A stretch of DNA of 64,000 nucleotides from Dyadobacter psychrotolerans (GCF_004349265.1 NZ_SMFL01000012.1:148134-212133); one strand, 5' to 3'. Shown: positions 44,345 to 53,956, numbered from the stretch's first letter. Numbers and translations: made by a program. The notes: a model not told the origin generated them from the letters alone.

Positions 44345-46822
44345 TCACTGTTTCCCTACCGATATCATATTTGCAAATAATCTGTAAGCTCCGGTAACGC
44401 CAGCCGGAAGTTCACGAAAGAAGGACAGGCCCGTATAGATGTAGTGGCCTTTGCCATATTTGGCATATAAAACACTTCCTTCCTTAATAGTTTCACCTGT
44501 GTCGTTTCCTGAGAAAAGAGCCTGGTAATGCGTTTTATCCCATTCCTGGGCAAAGTATAAACCACGTTCCTGGATCCACCCGTCAAAATCTTTCTGCGTT
44601 ATCTTATTTGGATAGTTCAACAAAGCGTGATCGGGAATTAAAAACTTGATTGCTGCATTTTCTTCTGCTATCCGGTCTCTCCCGGTTTCCAGGGGGTATG
44701 GTCCGAGTGAAGCCACGGTTTGTTCGCCGGGAATTGTATACTGAACAACCATGGTGCCGCCATTCTGCACGTAATCCATCAGTTTCGCCTGATAATGAGA
44801 AAGCATTGCCACAGTATTGTACGCACGAACACCCACAACAATCGCCTCATATCCACTCAGATCTTTTTTTAGTTCACTTTCATCCAGCATGGTTACCTGA
44901 CAGCCGATTTGTCTTAATGCAGTTGGGACATCGTCACCTGCACCGGCGATATATCCGATCTTTTTAACCGTTGTTCGCACATCAATTTTAGCAAGTTTTG
45001 CTTCGGACGAAGGAAATAGCGTCTGGCTTGGAATGTGATGGTACGCAATGGTCCTTATTGCTTTACTGTAGGTTTTACTATCCAGCGTGGCAACCGCTTT
45101 TAGTGTCGCTTCCTGGTTTTTGGCTGGAGGCGTTATTTTAAAGGAAAAGTTTTGAACCTGATACTTTTCTGCAATACTAAATTCAGCCGATGCCGGCTCA
45201 GATTTCCAGCCTGCAGGAAGTTCAAGTTTTACATTCCCTTTTATCTTATCTTTTTCTGCTTCAACGACTACACTCACCATTTTTGGTTCAACAGAGGAGA
45301 AAATGAATACAGGCTCGCTCACGTTGGCCGTAACTGCCGGACGGATCTCAAAAGGACGGTAAATTTCTCCTTCGGCGGGATCGGTAAACTTGTAAATCCA
45401 GGGCCTGGTATAAGTAAATTTTTGTCCATCAACTTCAAACACAAACTGTGTCAGCGTTTCCGGCCGGTTTTCAGGATAACCAATATCCTGCTGGCTGTCT
45501 ATTTGAAACAATCCTTTATCAATTGGTTTTTCGAGCCAATAAGGCTGGCTTATTTTTAAAGTCGCAGGCAATATCGTTTTAATCGCGAAGTTGTTTGCCT
45601 GACCTTTTTGCAGGTCAAGATTTAACGTGCTGTCCGCAGTTTTACCTGTCCAATGCAGGGCAATAAGCTTTACGGGGTAAGCTGTATTTTTAACAACTGA
45701 TATTTTTACATTGGTAAGATCTCCCGGAACTGCTGAAAAATCTTTGGGGTTTGTTTCAAACCAGATTCCAAGACACTGGACGATCAGATCCTGAACTTCT
45801 TCTTTTTTTGTTTTAACATATAAATCCGTTGAATCAAGACTGGCTAATCCCTGGTACAATTTCAGTAAACCCGGCACCGACAAAGACGGATCGTTTACAG
45901 AATAATTTTTTATTAAATCAGAGACCATCAGCTGAACTGCGGCACTTCCGGAAACCCGTTTCCATGTTAAATCTATCCCATCAAAAAGATTCTTTTCTGC
46001 TGGTGTCCCGGCTTTGTGAAGAAAATAATCGACTCTTTCACCTCTTGCCGGCGCGCTTCCAAAACCCTGGCTTTTATGCTGACTACGACTTAAAGCTGCT
46101 ATTTCTGCATATGATTTGCCCAAAATCGGGCTGTAACCGCTTATTTCTAAAGAAAGGAAAGGAGCCTTTTCTTCTGCCGGTGCTCTGTTGGTAAAGCCTG
46201 GTGAAAATGTATTCCACACTAGTCTCTTCGCCTGCCAGGTTTTTACAAATTTTAACTGATCAGGAAAAGCTTTTGGATCTGCCGCCATGCTGAATGCTTT
46301 TTCTGCGAGGTAAGCGGAAGTCTGATGGTGACCGTGACCTGCGCGCGGATCGGGAGGAAACCTGGTGATGACTACATCCGGCTGGAATTTACGGATGATC
46401 CAAACCACATCGCCCAATACCTTCTCCTGATCCCAGAAATTTAATGTTTCATCGCGTGTCTTGGAAAAGCCGAAGTCGTAAGCGCGGGAAAAAAACTGCT
46501 GTGCACCGTCAATTTTTCTAGCGCCAAGTAGTTCCTGTGTTCTGATGACACCGATGTTATATCCCTGCTCGGCTCCAATCAGATTTTGTCCGCCGTCTCC
46601 GCGTGTCAATGCCAGATATCCGGTCCGGACCATCTGATCTTTTGACATATAGGAAAGCATCAGGGTATTTTCGTCATCCGGGTGGGCGGCAATATGAAGC
46701 ACTGATCCTACAACGTTTAATTTTTTTATGTTTTGAAAAATTTCGGCGGAGGAAAGAGAAGGAACCTGTGCCTGGGAATAGAAGGATAAAAGTGCAAGCA
46801 GAACAGTAAATAATTTTTTCAT
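44345..46822 (-). CDS. secreted PIG-L (LmbE-like) deacetylase
   Basis: 825 aa with a signal peptide ending in SQAQ near residue 19. The PIG-L/LmbE domain (about 40-280) has the zinc motif AAHPDDENTL near 45 and RAGHGHHQTSAYLAEKAF, which supplies the later His. The long C-terminal half includes beta-sandwich and glutamine-amidotransferase-like segments (YEAIVVGVRAYNT, GGTMVVQYTIPGE). Such large secreted relatives are frequent in Bacteroidetes and probably de-N-acetylate sugars; the substrate is unknown. Confidence 0.87.
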   Translation of the reverse strand: MKKLFTVLLALLSFYSQAQVPSLSSAEIFQNIKKLNVVGSVLHIAAHPDDENTLMLSYMSKDQMVRTGYLALTRGDGGQNLIGAEQGYNIGVIRTQELLGARKIDGAQQFFSRAYDFGFSKTRDETLNFWDQEKVLGDVVWIIRKFQPDVVITRFPPDPRAGHGHHQTSAYLAEKAFSMAADPKAFPDQLKFVKTWQAKRLVWNTFSPGFTNRAPAEEKAPFLSLEISGYSPILGKSYAEIAALSRSQHKSQGFGSAPARGERVDYFLHKAGTPAEKNLFDGIDLTWKRVSGSAAVQLMVSDLIKNYSVNDPSLSVPGLLKLYQGLASLDSTDLYVKTKKEEVQDLIVQCLGIWFETNPKDFSAVPGDLTNVKISVVKNTAYPVKLIALHWTGKTADSTLNLDLQKGQANNFAIKTILPATLKISQPYWLEKPIDKGLFQIDSQQDIGYPENRPETLTQFVFEVDGQKFTYTRPWIYKFTDPAEGEIYRPFEIRPAVTANVSEPVFIFSSVEPKMVSVVVEAEKDKIKGNVKLELPAGWKSEPASAEFSIAEKYQVQNFSFKITPPAKNQEATLKAVATLDSKTYSKAIRTIAYHHIPSQTLFPSSEAKLAKIDVRTTVKKIGYIAGAGDDVPTALRQIGCQVTMLDESELKKDLSGYEAIVVGVRAYNTVAMLSHYQAKLMDYVQNGGTMVVQYTIPGEQTVASLGPYPLETGRDRIAEENAAIKFLIPDHALLNYPNKITQKDFDGWIQERGLYFAQEWDKTHYQALFSGNDTGETIKEGSVLYAKYGKGHYIYTGLSFFRELPAGVTGAYRLFANMISVGKQ

Positions 46823-46871
46823 GTAGGAATAAATAAATGTAAAGTTTATTGGCGTTCGCAGAAAATAGGAA

Positions 46872-47498
46872 TCATACAGTTCTTGTTAGGACATAATCGT
46901 CAAAACACTCATAGTTTATCAGGATCTTGTCTTTAAGATCATAATTTAGAATAGTAACTTCAATTATACCAATTTGGTTGCGTGTGAAATTGGATATATG
47001 GATATCTTTTTTTAAGTCTAAATCCATTATACCACAATATTTGAACGCACTTTCCTTCCCTGACCAAATAATATGTAACATCAGATTGTCTTCTTTATCT
47101 ACCCATTTATTTTCTTCCTGACTCAGAAAAAAGTCAGAGCCGGTACTGATAGCGGGTTTTATTTTTTGAATATCAACACCCACAGGTTTTTTGTTATTCA
47201 GGTACACACAGGCATATTCTGCTGAATGAGAAATAGAAATTTCAAATACTTTGTCATCAAAATAGGGCCGGCCGTTACTGTCATATTTAATTTCAAGATC
47301 GCCAGCTGTCATCGCTTTAAGGAGATTACGGCAGGCAAGCCACTCTTTTTTTCGCGCGTCGTTTTTTTTTGACTCAAAAGTATGTCTTTCATTTTCTGAT
47401 AAACGCAGCGATGCAAGCAGCTCCTGTACAGATTCGTTTATATGCCACAGCCCGAGTATTGAATTTTCAGTTGGTGTTTTTATATAAGCGGTGCTCAT
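46872..47498 (-). CDS. 4'-phosphopantetheinyl transferase superfamily protein
   Basis: 208 aa Sfp-type transferase. Motifs: the KEWLACRNLL segment, GRPYFDDKVFEISISHS, the metal-binding VGVDIQKI and WSGKESAFKYCG. It loads the phosphopantetheine arm onto carrier proteins; the ACP encoded at 60238 is the obvious partner. It is divergent (109 bp) from the pigment-type operon and marks its left end. Confidence 0.92.
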   Translation of the reverse strand: MSTAYIKTPTENSILGLWHINESVQELLASLRLSENERHTFESKKNDARKKEWLACRNLLKAMTAGDLEIKYDSNGRPYFDDKVFEISISHSAEYACVYLNNKKPVGVDIQKIKPAISTGSDFFLSQEENKWVDKEDNLMLHIIWSGKESAFKYCGIMDLDLKKDIHISNFTRNQIGIIEVTILNYDLKDKILINYECFDDYVLTRTV

Positions 47499-47607
47499 TT
47501 TGTTGTAATTTTATATTTTCAAATGAAAGGATGTAAATTTTAACCTCCCGTAAGTCAGAGAGACATCAGTTAGGCAATACAGCTTTTCAGGTTACATTTA
47601 GTTCAAT

Positions 47608-49287
47608 ATGCTTCCAAAAAATAAAATTCTCCGAAGGCTTATCAAATTCTTTGGTGCATTTCTTCTCCTAATTTTAATACTTTTCGGATTATTCCTGTGG
47701 CGGATCAAGGTACCTGTTCCGGAGTTTGAAAGCAATAAAACAGTTCAAAGTTACGAACGGATCCAGGTTGCTCCCAATCATTTTAAGGTCAACAACTGCT
47801 GGCTTAAAAAGAACAAATACGGAATCTGGGAAATGTATCTGGAAGGTCCTCCTTATGAACGTGGCCTTATTTATGGCATTCTGTCAAAGGAGCTCATGGA
47901 AAAACAGGAGGTTTATTTTGTGAACCAGATTAAGGAAATGATTCCCGGTAGTTTTTTTCTTCAAATCTTAAAAGGTTTCGTTGGCTGGTTTAACCGTGAT
48001 ATCTATAAGTACATACCTCTTGAAAATCAACAGGAAATTTACGGCGTTTCACAATCCTTTTCCGATCAGTTCAACTACATTGGCCCGAAGTATTACAGGA
48101 TTTTAAATTACCATGCTGCACACGATATCGGTCATGCACTAACCGACCTTAACATGGTTGGCTGTACTTCGTTTGCGGTCAGGAATTCGTTGTCAAAAGA
48201 TTCCTCGCTGCTGATTGGCCGCAATTTTGACTTTTACATGGGTGATGCTTTTGCCGAGGATAAGCTGATCGTTTTTATGAATCCGGATAAGGGATACAAA
48301 TTTGCTTCCTACGCCTGGGCGGGTCTGACGGGAGTTGTTTCCGGAATGAATGAAAAGGGAATAACGGTAACATTAAATGCTTCAAAATCAGACATTCCCT
48401 ATTCTGCAAAAGAGCCGATTTCTCTGCTTGCAAGGGAAATTCTGCAATATGCCGGAACGATTGAAGAAGCCAATGCGATAGCACAAAGAAGGGAAACATT
48501 CGTGTCGGAGTCTTTACTGATAGGGTCAGCTCATAACAACAAGGCGGTGATTATCGAAAAATCTCCAAAAAAAATGGACGTTTTCGAATCCCAAACGGAT
48601 GCTTTGATCTGTGCGAATCATTATCAGGGCAAAGCCTTTATTGGAGATTCGGTAAACATCAACAATGTTAAAGATTCGGATTCAAAATACCGTTATGACC
48701 GCATGAATGAGCTCATGGTAAACTCTTTTCCCCTTGACGTAACAGAGGCGGCAGGTATCTTGAGAAATAAAGAAGGATTGAAAGATAAATTCATCGGTTA
48801 CGGCAATTCAAAATCGCTCAACCAGCTGATCGCACATCATGGCATTTTGTTCAAACCTACCATACACAAATTGTGGATATCCACGCCGCCTTATCAGCTT
48901 GGAGAATTTATTTGTTACGATCTGAACGACGTGTTCGCGCATTCCCAAAACTTTGGATCAATTGATTCGCTCGCGATTAGAAAGGATAATTTCCTGAATA
49001 CAGATGAATATAAGAAATTTGAAGCATTTAAAGGTATTAAGCAGAAAATCAGCAGGTTTGTAATGCTGGATATTCCGTTTACACTGACTGCAGAGACAGA
49101 AAAGTCTTTTATTAATAATAATCCGGAAAGTTATGTAACCTATCTTTCGTTAGGGAATTATTATGAAAAAATGAAGGAAGAAATCAAAGCGAAGCAGTAT
49201 TTCCGGGAAGCGCTCAAACACGAAGTTTCATCCGAAAACGAAAAGAAAGCAATTATAAAGAAGATAGAATCATTGGAAAATGACTGA
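47608..49287 (+). CDS. membrane-anchored C45-type Ntn-hydrolase (acyl-CoA:6-APA acyltransferase-like)
   Basis: 559 aa. A single N-terminal helix (about 12-31) is followed by a periplasmic C45/PenDE-like domain. The likely nucleophile is Cys186 in NMVGCTSFAVRN, followed by LIGRNFDFYMGDAF and GVVSGMNEKGITVTLNASKS. A TPR-like pair of helices closes the protein (YVTYLSLGNYYEKMKEEIKA). Ntn acyltransferases form or cleave amide bonds. Its place at the head of the operon suggests transfer or release of an acyl group outside the cytoplasm. It could also be a peptidase. Confidence 0.82.
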   Translation: MLPKNKILRRLIKFFGAFLLLILILFGLFLWRIKVPVPEFESNKTVQSYERIQVAPNHFKVNNCWLKKNKYGIWEMYLEGPPYERGLIYGILSKELMEKQEVYFVNQIKEMIPGSFFLQILKGFVGWFNRDIYKYIPLENQQEIYGVSQSFSDQFNYIGPKYYRILNYHAAHDIGHALTDLNMVGCTSFAVRNSLSKDSSLLIGRNFDFYMGDAFAEDKLIVFMNPDKGYKFASYAWAGLTGVVSGMNEKGITVTLNASKSDIPYSAKEPISLLAREILQYAGTIEEANAIAQRRETFVSESLLIGSAHNNKAVIIEKSPKKMDVFESQTDALICANHYQGKAFIGDSVNINNVKDSDSKYRYDRMNELMVNSFPLDVTEAAGILRNKEGLKDKFIGYGNSKSLNQLIAHHGILFKPTIHKLWISTPPYQLGEFICYDLNDVFAHSQNFGSIDSLAIRKDNFLNTDEYKKFEAFKGIKQKISRFVMLDIPFTLTAETEKSFINNNPESYVTYLSLGNYYEKMKEEIKAKQYFREALKHEVSSENEKKAIIKKIESLEND

Positions 49288-49320
49288 TAACTTGTCCTGA
49301 AACTGCTTAGCCCATCAACT

Positions 49321-49424
49321 ATGGGTAACGCCCGTTTTATTTTTAGACTGCCCTGAAAGGGCTAAACCTCTCAACGATGGGCAACGCCCATCGCTATAAC
49401 TAGGATGATGGGCAACGCCCGTCG
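49321..49424. repeat. GATGGGCAACGCCCATC hairpin repeats
   Basis: Three copies of (G)ATGGGCAACGCCC(A/G)TC lie at 49321-49335 (diverged), 49375-49393 (perfect 8-bp stem) and 49407-49424. A GCCC-TGAAA-GGGC hairpin sits at 49350-49362. Elements of this wording are dispersed in many Bacteroidetes intergenic regions. They contain the ATG at 49405, which argues against that codon being a real start. Confidence 0.65.
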
Positions 49425-49446
49425 AACATTAGCTGCAAGCACTACC

Positions 49447-50700
49447 ATGACAACCACACCAAATCAAACCGAAAAGTTACGAGAACTTCTTCTGTATGTA
49501 TCCGAACATTCAGCCTATTACCAACAGGTATTCCGCGGTAGCAATATTGAAATTAACTCAATAAAAGAAACATCGGATCTAACGCAGCTGCCTTTTACGG
49601 CCAAGGACGATCTTGCCAGGCAGAACGACGACTTTCTTTGTGTTCCTAAAAGCAAAATCACGGATTTTGTAACAACTTCCGGCACGATGAGTGACCCGGT
49701 CGCATTTTATCTTACCGATTCTGATGTGGAGAGACTTGCAACGAACGAGGCACAATCGTTTCGCTGTGCAGGTGGAAGTGAAAATGATGTTTACCAGTTA
49801 ATGACAACGATCGATAAGCGTTTTATGGCTGGTCTTGCTTATTGGATGGGAGCACGCAAAATGGGCGCAGGTATGATCAGGGTAGGGCCGGGAGCTCCGT
49901 TTCTGCAATGGGAATCCATTCAGCGCTTTTCACCAACGGTTCTTATTGCGATTCCTTCTTTCATTCCAAGATTGCTCGATTATGCTGTCGCCAATGATAT
50001 TGATTTTAAAGCATCCGGGGTGAAATCAATTATCTGTATTGGAGAACCGATCCGAAATGCTGATTTTACGCCAAATGAACTGGGGAAAAGAATTACTTCT
50101 CAATGGGATGTCAAGCTTTATTCAACCTACGCATCAACCGAAATGGGCGCTGCATTTACAGAATGTGAAATCGGGAACGGCGGGCATTTGAATGAAGACT
50201 TACTGATCCTTGAAGTTGTCGATGAAGATGGTCTGAATGTAGGTGAAGGTGATTTAGGTGAAGTAGTGGTTACCACATTAGGTGTTGAAGGAATGCCGCT
50301 GATACGATACAAAACCGGTGATTTGTGCCATGTTTATTATAATCCCTGCAGCTGTGGAAGAAGTACTCCTCGTTTAGGCCCGGTCGTTGGTCGGAAACAG
50401 CAAATGATTAAGTTTAAGGGGACCACCATTTTTCCTCCTGCTTTGTTTGATGTGCTGGATATGGTGAAGGAAATTGAATTGTATCAGGTTGTTATTTCAA
50501 AAAATGAGTACGGGAATGATGAGATAACCATTCTTCTGCCATTGCAGTTACAGACCGCGGTTTTTAAAGAAATGCTTCATTCGCTGTTTAAATCGCGGCT
50601 TCGGGTATCGCCGATTTTGGAGTTTATTACCGCTGAAGAACTTACCTTTCGAATATATAAACAGGAAAAACGCAAACCTGAAAAATTGATATATATTTGA
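49447..50700 (+). CDS. phenylacetate-CoA ligase-like AMP-forming enzyme
   Basis: 417 aa. The start is ATG 49447; the upstream in-frame ATG at 49405 lies within the dispersed repeat. Adenylation motifs: TTSGTMSDPVAFYLTDSD (P-loop), STYASTEMGAAF, IRYKTGDLC and the Cys-rich CSCGRSTPRLGPVVGRKQQM typical of the PaaK branch. In this locus it probably activates an aryl or acyl acid for loading onto the ACP; substrate not determinable. Confidence 0.87.
   Translation: MTTTPNQTEKLRELLLYVSEHSAYYQQVFRGSNIEINSIKETSDLTQLPFTAKDDLARQNDDFLCVPKSKITDFVTTSGTMSDPVAFYLTDSDVERLATNEAQSFRCAGGSENDVYQLMTTIDKRFMAGLAYWMGARKMGAGMIRVGPGAPFLQWESIQRFSPTVLIAIPSFIPRLLDYAVANDIDFKASGVKSIICIGEPIRNADFTPNELGKRITSQWDVKLYSTYASTEMGAAFTECEIGNGGHLNEDLLILEVVDEDGLNVGEGDLGEVVVTTLGVEGMPLIRYKTGDLCHVYYNPCSCGRSTPRLGPVVGRKQQMIKFKGTTIFPPALFDVLDMVKEIELYQVVISKNEYGNDEITILLPLQLQTAVFKEMLHSLFKSRLRVSPILEFITAEELTFRIYKQEKRKPEKLIYI
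50692..50699 (+). promoter_or_regulatory. candidate -7 element within the pigment-type operon
   Basis: TATATTTG fits TAnnTTTG at the ligase stop codon, 32 bp before the next start. No clear -33 TTTG is seen. Confidence 0.25.
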
Positions 50701-50730
50701 TGCGACTATTATCCATCAAATAAAATCAGA

Positions 50731-51345
50731 ATGAAAAACTTTATTTATGCGGCCGCAATCGCTTTTACGGTTTGTGGAGCCAGTGAATCTTTTGCTCAAA
50801 AAGTAAACCTTGAATCGGGAGACGTTGCTGTTTTGTCCGGACAGAAAACGGTCAATATTGAATACGACTACTCAGAATTCGGAGTAGGTAAATTTGCGAC
50901 AGAAAAAGAATATCTTGATAAAAAAGCAGCCGAATATAACACTAAGGAGCCCGGTAAGGGAGATGCCTGGAAAAAGACGTGGGTAGACGACCGCAAAAAC
51001 CGTTATGAACCAAAATTTGAAGAATTATTTAATAAGGGACTCGAAGACAAAGGATTGACGGCTGTTCATGGCAGACCGGATGCAACTTACACCTTTGTTG
51101 TTCATACCAAGTTTGTGGAGCCTGGTTTCAATGTTGGCGTTATGAGAAAAAATGCAACGGTTGATTTTGAAATTGATCTTGTAGAATCTGCAAATAAATC
51201 GAAAAAGATAGCTGAGATTTTAATGGCAAAAGTTCCCGGCGGGCAGTTTGGAGGATATGATTTTGACACCGGCGTAAGGATCGCCGAATCTTATGCAAAA
51301 GCAGGCAAATCGCTGGCCGCTTTTCTTGATAAAAAACTCAAATAG
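50731..51345 (+). CDS. secreted protein of unknown function
   Basis: 204 aa with signal peptide MKNFIYAAAIAFTVC...SFAQ (about 22 residues). The mature part is Lys/Glu-rich (EKEYLDKKAAEYNTKEPGKG) and ends in GGQFGGYDFDTGVRIAESYA. No known domain recognised. It lies 30 bp after the ligase gene. Periplasmic help for the pathway product is possible. Confidence 0.65.
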   Translation: MKNFIYAAAIAFTVCGASESFAQKVNLESGDVAVLSGQKTVNIEYDYSEFGVGKFATEKEYLDKKAAEYNTKEPGKGDAWKKTWVDDRKNRYEPKFEELFNKGLEDKGLTAVHGRPDATYTFVVHTKFVEPGFNVGVMRKNATVDFEIDLVESANKSKKIAEILMAKVPGGQFGGYDFDTGVRIAESYAKAGKSLAAFLDKKLK

Positions 51346-51392
51346 AATAATAGTCCGTCGTGACGGCAGGATATGTATTTAAATTAATGGTT

Positions 51393-52022
51393 ATGAAGAA
51401 GTTATTAATACTAAGTTTTTTCGTCGTTCTGAGCGGACGGCTTTTTGCACAAAATACAATGGCCGACCTGTTTAGCGGTAAGGCCAAAGTTGTTTTTCTG
51501 GGATTAGATTTTACGCAGGCTAAGTACATCGGCAGCGCAGGTTTTATGGATGCTGCGGCAATTCAGAGCCAACACATGGTGAGTTGGAACAACCTGATAG
51601 AGTTCGAGCCTAAAAAGTTTTCGCTGGTTAAACCATTGAAATTGAAGGAGGAACAATACGTCGCAAAAGTGGGTGATATGATCAAACACAACAAATCGGC
51701 GAATGTAGCAGATAACATCATCAACGAAGAGTATAATCTTACAGAAGATCAGGTAAGAAAAGCCGTGTCAAAATATTCTCTTAGTGAAAAAGACGGAATC
51801 GGCGTGGTGTATGTTGTAGAAAGCCTGAGTAAAACGGCAGAAAAAATGACTGCCTGGGTTACGTTCATCGATTTGAGTTCAAAGAAAATACTTTTGACAG
51901 AGAAAGTTGAAGGTAAAGCGGGTGGTTTTGGCTTCCGGAATTATTGGGCAGGTGCTGTCTATAAAATCAATGAAAACATCGGTTCGAAATATTATAAAAA
52001 GTGGAGTAACTCTTCCAAATAA
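51393..52022 (+). CDS. secreted protein of unknown function
   Basis: 209 aa. The start is set at ATG 51393, which gives a clean signal peptide (MKKLLILSFFVVLSGRLFAQ). The mature chain has KVVFLGLDFTQAKYIGSAGF, GIGVVYVVESLSKTAE and GFGFRNYWAGAVYKI. Its layout parallels the preceding gene (a Gly-rich stretch before the last helix), but homology between them is uncertain. Function unknown. Confidence 0.65.
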   Translation: MKKLLILSFFVVLSGRLFAQNTMADLFSGKAKVVFLGLDFTQAKYIGSAGFMDAAAIQSQHMVSWNNLIEFEPKKFSLVKPLKLKEEQYVAKVGDMIKHNKSANVADNIINEEYNLTEDQVRKAVSKYSLSEKDGIGVVYVVESLSKTAEKMTAWVTFIDLSSKKILLTEKVEGKAGGFGFRNYWAGAVYKINENIGSKYYKKWSNSSK

Positions 52023-52088
52023 TATAAAATAAGAAATACTTTCTTATTTTCAGGGTGCAAAACCGGTTTTAATATTGCAATATTTATC

Positions 52089-52133
52089 GTGAGCTGTGAG
52101 CTGTTTTCCTTTTGGAAGCCGTTCACAGCTTAC
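52089..52133 (+). terminator. imperfect hairpin after the secreted-protein pair
   Basis: GTGAGCTGTGAGCTGTTTTCC pairs imperfectly with GGAAGCCGTTCACAGCTTAC around a short TTTT loop. The left arm repeats GTGAGCT twice. No long T-run follows. Confidence 0.45.
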
Positions 52134-52156
52134 TGTTTTAAAGATAAACTGTCACC

Positions 52157-52882
52157 GTGACCATCAGACCAGCAGCCGTTTTTATTGTTATTTTTTTACT
52201 AAATACCGCATGCAGTAAAATGCTTTTCCGTTCTGCGGAGAAGACATTTCAGAAAGATCTGGTTAATCAGCCTTATGATGTGATCATCGTGCCAGGCTTT
52301 CCCTACAATGGTGAGAACTGGGACCGGACGTTAAAAATGAGAATCAATTGGGCGAAGTTTCTCTATGATAAAGGTTACACTAAAAATGTGATTTTCTCCG
52401 GTTCTGCGGTAGCTACAAAATATATTGAGAGCCGGGTGATGGCCAATTACGCAGAGGCCATGGGCATTCCCCGAACAAAATTATTTACGGAAGAAAAAGC
52501 GGAACATAGTACAGAGAACGTTTATTATTCGTACCGATTGGCCAAGGAGCAGGGTTTTACCAAAATTGCACTTGCAACGGATCCGTACCAAACCAGCTAT
52601 ATGCGAAAGTTTATCAGGAACTTCGAATTGCCCGTTTATCTCTTGCCTACAGTACTCGATACGCTCAGGATATTGGATATGCCGGAACCAAAAATTGATG
52701 TATCAAATACAATTCAGGCTAACTTTGTCAAACTTACGGACAGGGAAAATTTTTTTCAGCGTTTCAGAGGCACCATTGGTCGTTATATTGCATGGCATGA
52801 AGAGGACCTTAAAAAGAAAAAGTACCGAAGAAGATATAAAGACAGAATGATACCTTCTTCGGCGATTACCAGACAACCATAA
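52157..52882 (+). CDS. YdcF-family (DUF218, ElyC/SanA) protein
   Basis: 241 aa, GTG start. N-terminal hydrophobic segment with a possible lipobox (LLNTACSK). DUF218 core: YDVIIVPGFPYNGENWDRTL, NVIFSGSAVATKYIESRVMA, EEKAEHSTENVYYSYRL and IALATDPYQTSYMRKFI. Members of the family affect envelope properties and may bind nucleotide-like ligands; chemistry is not established. It is 10 bp before the methyltransferase gene. Confidence 0.85.
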   Translation: MTIRPAAVFIVIFLLNTACSKMLFRSAEKTFQKDLVNQPYDVIIVPGFPYNGENWDRTLKMRINWAKFLYDKGYTKNVIFSGSAVATKYIESRVMANYAEAMGIPRTKLFTEEKAEHSTENVYYSYRLAKEQGFTKIALATDPYQTSYMRKFIRNFELPVYLLPTVLDTLRILDMPEPKIDVSNTIQANFVKLTDRENFFQRFRGTIGRYIAWHEEDLKKKKYRRRYKDRMIPSSAITRQP

Positions 52883-52891
52883 TTATTTCGA

Positions 52892-53956
52892 ATGAAAAAA
52901 GAAATGTCGGCGATTGAAGCCAAGTATGAAGCGCAAAAAATAGCATTTGGTCCCATGTTTTTTCAATCGGTGATTGCACTGAGGGATCTGGGCATTTTGG
53001 ATTTTATAAACAGCCACCGCAAGGGAGTCAGTATTGATACAATTGTTGAAAAACTGGATGTTTCTGAATATGGAGTTCATCTGCTGATTGAAGCTGCCGA
53101 AGTTTTGGGAGTAGTTGAAGTGGTTGCAGATAAAGTGAAAATTACCAAAACAGGTTTTTTCCTTTTAAAAGACGAAATGACCCGCATCAACGTCAACTTT
53201 ATGAATGACGTTTGTTATCTGGGCGCAAAGTCGATGACGGAAAGTATTAAAAAGGGAAAACCGGAAGGCCTGAAAGTTCTTGGTGACTGGCCAACAATAT
53301 ATGAGGGTTTATCTATCCTGCCCGAACCTGCGAAAAAGTCCTGGTTTGATTTTGATCATTATTATTCTGATGGTGCATTTCCCGAAGCACTCAAAATCGT
53401 TTTTAAAAATAGGCCTAAAACGATATTTGATATTGGCGGAAACACCGGGAAATGGTCTTTCGCATGTTGCGCACACGACCCCGATGTGAGGATAAAAATA
53501 CTTGATTTGCCCGTTCAGCTTAAAGTGGCGAAACAAAATGCTACGGAAAAAGGACTGCTGGAGCGTATCGACTTCCATGCAATAGACCTTTTAAATACAG
53601 AACAAAAAATTCCTCAGGGGGCTGATGTCATTTGGATGAGTCAGTTTTTAGATTGTTTTTCCAAAGAAGAAATTGTTCAGATACTGAAAAATGCATGGCA
53701 GGCCGCTTCACCGGAAACAACACTCTATATTCTGGAACCGTTTTTTGATAATCAAAACTTTCCTGCGGCGCAATATAGTCTGGTGGCGACTTCGCTTTAT
53801 TTTACAATTATGGCCAATGGCAACAGTAAGATGTACAGCATTAAAGTCATGAAAGAATTGGTAGCCCAGGCAGGTTTTGAGGTAGTAAACACATATCCTT
53901 TGATCGGTGACAGTTACCATTCTGTTCTCGAATGCCGTAAAACCATTGAGGCATAA
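52892..53956 (+). CDS. SAM-dependent O-methyltransferase with dimerisation domain
   Basis: 354 aa of the plant-type (COMT/hydroxyneurosporene) methyltransferase class. The N-terminal winged-helix dimerisation domain (about 20-95) contains DLGILDFINSHRKGVSIDTI. The SAM site is IFDIGGNTGKWSFACC near 178-193, and motif II is in VRIKILDLPVQLKVA. Later, DVIWMSQFLDCF and LYILEPFFDNQ fit the acid/base region. In flexirubin-type loci a methyltransferase modifies the aromatic head or tail; that is the likely role here. Confidence 0.87.
   Translation: MKKEMSAIEAKYEAQKIAFGPMFFQSVIALRDLGILDFINSHRKGVSIDTIVEKLDVSEYGVHLLIEAAEVLGVVEVVADKVKITKTGFFLLKDEMTRINVNFMNDVCYLGAKSMTESIKKGKPEGLKVLGDWPTIYEGLSILPEPAKKSWFDFDHYYSDGAFPEALKIVFKNRPKTIFDIGGNTGKWSFACCAHDPDVRIKILDLPVQLKVAKQNATEKGLLERIDFHAIDLLNTEQKIPQGADVIWMSQFLDCFSKEEIVQILKNAWQAASPETTLYILEPFFDNQNFPAAQYSLVATSLYFTIMANGNSKMYSIKVMKELVAQAGFEVVNTYPLIGDSYHSVLECRKTIEA

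Noticed and set aside
49321..49424. Possible short CRISPR array
   Set aside because: Repeats are short, palindromic and diverged, spacing is unequal, and no cas gene is present; they fit dispersed hairpin repeats.
49405..49446. Longer start for the CoA ligase
   Set aside because: These codons lie in a GATGGGCAACGCCC repeat, so ATG 49447 is preferred.
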